From JAICQQ01 sp965651135 (lineage in GTDB: Bacteria; Myxococcota_A; Polyangia; Polyangiales; Polyangiaceae), in contig CBFGRJ010000306.1 of NCBI GenBank assembly GCA_965651135.1, forward strand, positions 1 to 8,853: a DNA stretch of 8,853 nt, in the 5' to 3' direction. Shown here piece by piece: positions 6,820 to 8,853 of this stretch. The position numbers were made by a program, and so were the translations under genes. The first letter of the stretch is position 1. The number at the start of each line of letters is the position of its first letter. Below the pieces are notes generated by a model that did not search any database, was not told the DNA's origin, and was given only the letters and a program-made list of their open reading frames with translations.

Positions 6820-6919
6820 GTGTGGGTGCGCGCTAGCGGCGGAGTCAGCGGCCGACGGGCCGAGTCCCGGAACGACTCAGGCGAGCGGGCCGCGCTGTGC
6901 TAAACCGCGTGGACCACGC

Positions 6920-7924
6920 ATGAGGACTTGCTCTGATTCCGCCAGGCGCTCGGCCACTGTTCCAAGCATCCGCCAGTTGGGCCCAATGTTTCTGGTGTTC
7001 GCCTTGGCTAGCTCGCCCCTTGGGTGCGAGCGCTCCAAGGAACCCGAGAAGACCGTGGCCTCTGCGGCGGCGTCCGCTGCGCGCCCAGCTCCTTCGGCCG
7101 AACCGATCGCGCGCATTGCTGGAGGTGTTCCGTTGCCGGCCGGCACTGTCGAAAAGGTCGTCAATCCCAAACGTGAACCCGCTTACAGCGGACCGACGGG
7201 AACGGTCGCTGGCACGGTGGCGATCACCGGTGACCCGGCGCCTGAAAAAGCAGAGTGGATCGCATCCATTCCGAAGGAATGCCTTGCTGCTCGCGAGACC
7301 TACAAGAAGCTGTTTCGCGAAGGTCTGATGCGCAGCGTGGCCGATGTGTTCGTCGCCGTCACGGGCTATCAGGGGTATGTGCCTGCTCCGACGGACGAAC
7401 AGGTCGTCGAGGCCAGCGGCTGCGCCTTTGGCACCAGAACGGTCGGGCTCACCTTCGGACAAGGGCTGGACGTGGTCAGCAAAGATGCGCGTGCCTACGT
7501 GCCGGAATTGCTTGGAGCCAAAAGCACTGCGCAGCTGGTGGTCACGCCTGGTGGCAAACCGATCCGGTTGTATCCCCAGCGCCCAGGTCGATTCGTGTTA
7601 GTTGACAGTATGCGCACGTTCGCGACCGCCGAGGTTCTAGTGGTGGCTTACCCGACCTTCGACGTGACCGGTTTGGACGGGAAGTTCGAAATCAAGAACG
7701 TGCCGGTGGGGAAGGTGAAGCTCAATGCGCTGCTGCCCGCTGCCATGTTGACCACGGAGCGCGACATCACGGTCGAAGCAGGCAAGACCACGACCGCGGA
7801 GCTGGAGCTCGAGTTCAATCACAAGTCCTGGGAAAAGGCTTGGCAAGAGGCCGAGGCACGCAAAGCCGAGGCAGAACGTGCCGAAAGCGAGCGCACCGCC
7901 AAAGCGGCCAAGGCCGGCGACTAA
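6920..7924 (+). CDS. Predicted lipoprotein with a cupredoxin-like domain lacking copper ligands and a Lys/Glu/Ala-rich helical tail
   Basis: A 334-residue protein. The frame stays open upstream to 6446, but that part overlaps the divergent gene and has no export signal, so ATG 6920 (GTGGA six bases before it) is chosen. ATG 6986, which starts just before the hydrophobic core, is a serious alternative. The signal core FLVFALASSPLGC ends at C36, followed by an Ala/Pro/Ser linker (44-62). Residues 93-299 resemble secreted plastocyanin-like proteins of the 'methylamine utilization' type: TGTVAGTVAITGD, then SGCAFGTRTVGLTFGQGLDV (166-185), then YPTFDVTGLDGKFEIKNVP (244-262) as the carboxypeptidase-regulatory-like end. 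The usual copper-binding positions, judged against the remembered family pattern, are Ala192, Asp229, Arg232 and Ala235, so copper binding is unlikely. Residues 302-334 form a charged helix or coiled coil. The stop overlaps the convergent gene by four bases. The role is unknown, probably structural or ligand binding at the envelope. Confidence 0.75.
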   Translation: MRTCSDSARRSATVPSIRQLGPMFLVFALASSPLGCERSKEPEKTVASAAASAARPAPSAEPIARIAGGVPLPAGTVEKVVNPKREPAYSGPTGTVAGTVAITGDPAPEKAEWIASIPKECLAARETYKKLFREGLMRSVADVFVAVTGYQGYVPAPTDEQVVEASGCAFGTRTVGLTFGQGLDVVSKDARAYVPELLGAKSTAQLVVTPGGKPIRLYPQRPGRFVLVDSMRTFATAEVLVVAYPTFDVTGLDGKFEIKNVPVGKVKLNALLPAAMLTTERDITVEAGKTTTAELELEFNHKSWEKAWQEAEARKAEAERAESERTAKAAKAGD

Positions 7925-8838
7925 TTCCCGAACAAGCTCTTGATCGTGGTCGAGCCGACCTTGTCGGGTGGCTCGGAGCTTTGGCGTTCCCGCTTGCCGC
8001 TGCTCACGCATACGCCGTCTTGCGCTGTACAGTGGTTGACTGTCTTGCAGTTGCTGGAGCGCTGACAGTCGGCCGAAGAAGCTGCAATGCATGCGCCGTC
8101 TTTGACCGAACAGGTTCCTTCGAGCTTGCAACGCAGCGCTTCGCGGCAGTCTTTGCTGCTCACGGCAGCGCAGACGCCGTCAATGACACCACATTTCCCG
8201 TCTTTGGCGCATGCTTGCGAGTTCTTGCAGGCTTCTTCGTTGGCTACGCAGCGCCCACTCGAGGCCGTGCATTGTGCCTGAGCTTTACAGATCGCGGCCT
8301 GCGAACAGTCGGCATCGGAGCCAGCGACGCAGCGCCCCTGCTCCACGCTGCAGTGACCCAGCCGCCCGCACGGGCTCTCCGGTTCGGGGGTATCCTCGAA
8401 GGTCCCGCTGCAGTGGCGTTTGGAAACGGCAACGCAAGTGCCGCCTTGCATCACGCACAACCCATCGCTGGCGCAGCTCTTGGTGCATTCTGCGTGCACG
8501 GTCTTGCCCGGATCTTGGCAGCTGCCTTGATAGGCACTGCAGGCGCCGGTTTGTTTGCAATCTGCCGATTTTTGACAGTCGGCATCGCTAGCGGCGACGC
8601 ACTCGCCGCCCTTTGCGCTGCACTTGCCATGAAGCTTGCAGGCCTCGGAAGCCTCGCAGTCCGAGCTCGAGGCGACCGTGCAGGCCCCCCGCTCGTCGAC
8701 GCTGCACTTGCCCAACTTTTGACAATCGGGTTTGCTCTTGCAGCGGTCCGGATTCTCGCAGCCGCTGACCAGTAAGCTCAGCAGCAGAAGCCACGAAGGT
8801 GCGCTGCTCGAGCAGCCGGTAGCGAGCCGTTTCGACAT
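7921..8838 (-). CDS. Cysteine-rich repeat lipoprotein (nine four-cysteine units)
   Basis: A 305-residue protein. The ATG at 8838 is supported by GAGGG six bases upstream. The signal is clear: basic start, hydrophobic WLLLLSLLVSGC with a good lipobox (VSGC, C27). The rest is built almost wholly of nine tandem units of about 27 residues, each with four cysteines, between C33 and C277. The consensus is C-x5-C-x5-C-x6-C followed by VAxS-x-x-D, for example DCQKSADCKQTGAC. Unit 1 has x7 in the last gap, unit 4 has x3 in the first, and unit 5 carries x13 in the first (CSGTFEDTPEPESPC). All 36 repeat cysteines are present, pointing to disulfide-stabilised small modules in an oxidising compartment. 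The C-terminus (281-305) is polar and cysteine-free. I do not recognise a named family; adhesion, binding or a structural envelope role is a guess. The promoter lies outside the window. Confidence 0.88.
   Translation of the reverse strand: MSKRLATGCSSSAPSWLLLLSLLVSGCENPDRCKSKPDCQKLGKCSVDERGACTVASSSDCEASEACKLHGKCSAKGGECVAASDADCQKSADCKQTGACSAYQGSCQDPGKTVHAECTKSCASDGLCVMQGGTCVAVSKRHCSGTFEDTPEPESPCGRLGHCSVEQGRCVAGSDADCSQAAICKAQAQCTASSGRCVANEEACKNSQACAKDGKCGVIDGVCAAVSSKDCREALRCKLEGTCSVKDGACIAASSADCQRSSNCKTVNHCTAQDGVCVSSGKRERQSSEPPDKVGSTTIKSLFGN
8008..8742 (-). repeat. Array of nine four-cysteine protein repeats within the Cys-rich lipoprotein gene
   Basis: The coding region for residues 33-277. 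First cysteines of successive units are at 33, 61, 88, 118, 143, 178, 204, 231 and 258, so the period is mostly 26-28 residues (about 81 bases). The repeat is evident at protein level; at DNA level the copies have diverged, arguing against recent slippage. Confidence 0.85.
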
Positions 8839-8844
8839 GGTAGA

Positions 8845-8849
8845 CCCTC
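8845..8849 (-). promoter_or_regulatory. Ribosome binding site of the Cys-rich lipoprotein gene
   Basis: GAGGG on the - strand, six bases before the ATG at 8838. It fixes the start and the - strand as the coding strand, against the long + strand frame that runs antisense. Confidence 0.6.
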
Positions 8850-8853
8850 TTCT

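Noticed and set aside
6446..6919. Upstream extension of the cupredoxin-like gene frame
   Set aside because: It overlaps the divergent lipoprotein gene, gives an Arg/Pro/Ser-rich sequence without sense, and would bury the signal peptide 190 residues into the protein.
7840..8775. A 311-codon open frame on the + strand
   Set aside because: It is the mirror of the Cys-rich repeat gene. The - strand has the ribosome binding site, lipoprotein signal and regular cysteine repeats.

Overview
The window is about 8.9 kb of GC-rich DNA (roughly 60-65% by eye). It holds the distal end of a respiratory complex I operon, followed by a run of short, mostly lipoprotein genes. The organism is most likely a myxobacterium or close relative (Myxococcota, formerly Deltaproteobacteria). 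That is an inference from the base composition, the high density of predicted lipoproteins with Ala/Ser/Pro-rich linkers behind the lipid cysteine, the Cys-rich repeat protein and the promoter style. No rRNA or other phylogenetic marker is present.

Region 1 (1-3815, + strand): the 3' end of an unrecognised gene with an Ig-like, beta-rich stretch and a charged tail, then nuoM and nuoN. The three are packed by stop/start overlaps (ATGA at 442-445, TAATG at 2269-2273), so they are almost certainly co-transcribed and translationally coupled. NuoM and NuoN are the antiporter-like membrane subunits of NADH:quinone oxidoreductase. All the key buried charged residues can be found in both (NuoM E201, K286, K317, E460; NuoN E154, K243, K273, K424), so both look functional. 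NuoM has an unusual hydrophobic N-terminal extension and a hydrophilic C-terminal tail.

Region 2 (3843-4569): a small orphan gene on the - strand, encoding a disordered, Pro- and Arg-rich protein, convergent with nuoN. It is followed by a 295-bp divergent intergenic region with candidate promoters in both directions and a perfect 6-bp-arm palindrome.

Region 3 (4570-8838): five consecutive genes that each encode a predicted lipoprotein. They are a zinc aminopeptidase-like protein (+), two adjacent paralogous DUF4352-like proteins (-, 6 bp apart), a cupredoxin-fold-like protein that appears to have lost its copper ligands (+), and a protein built from nine four-cysteine repeats (-). Neighbours alternate in orientation with very tight convergent junctions (17 bp between 5688 and 5706; a 4-bp stop-codon overlap at 7921-7924). 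No joint pathway can be proven. The common theme is cell-envelope, probably periplasm-facing, proteins, several of them cysteine-containing.

No tRNA, rRNA, CRISPR array, insertion sequence or phage gene was seen. No convincing intrinsic terminator with a T-run was found at any gene end.
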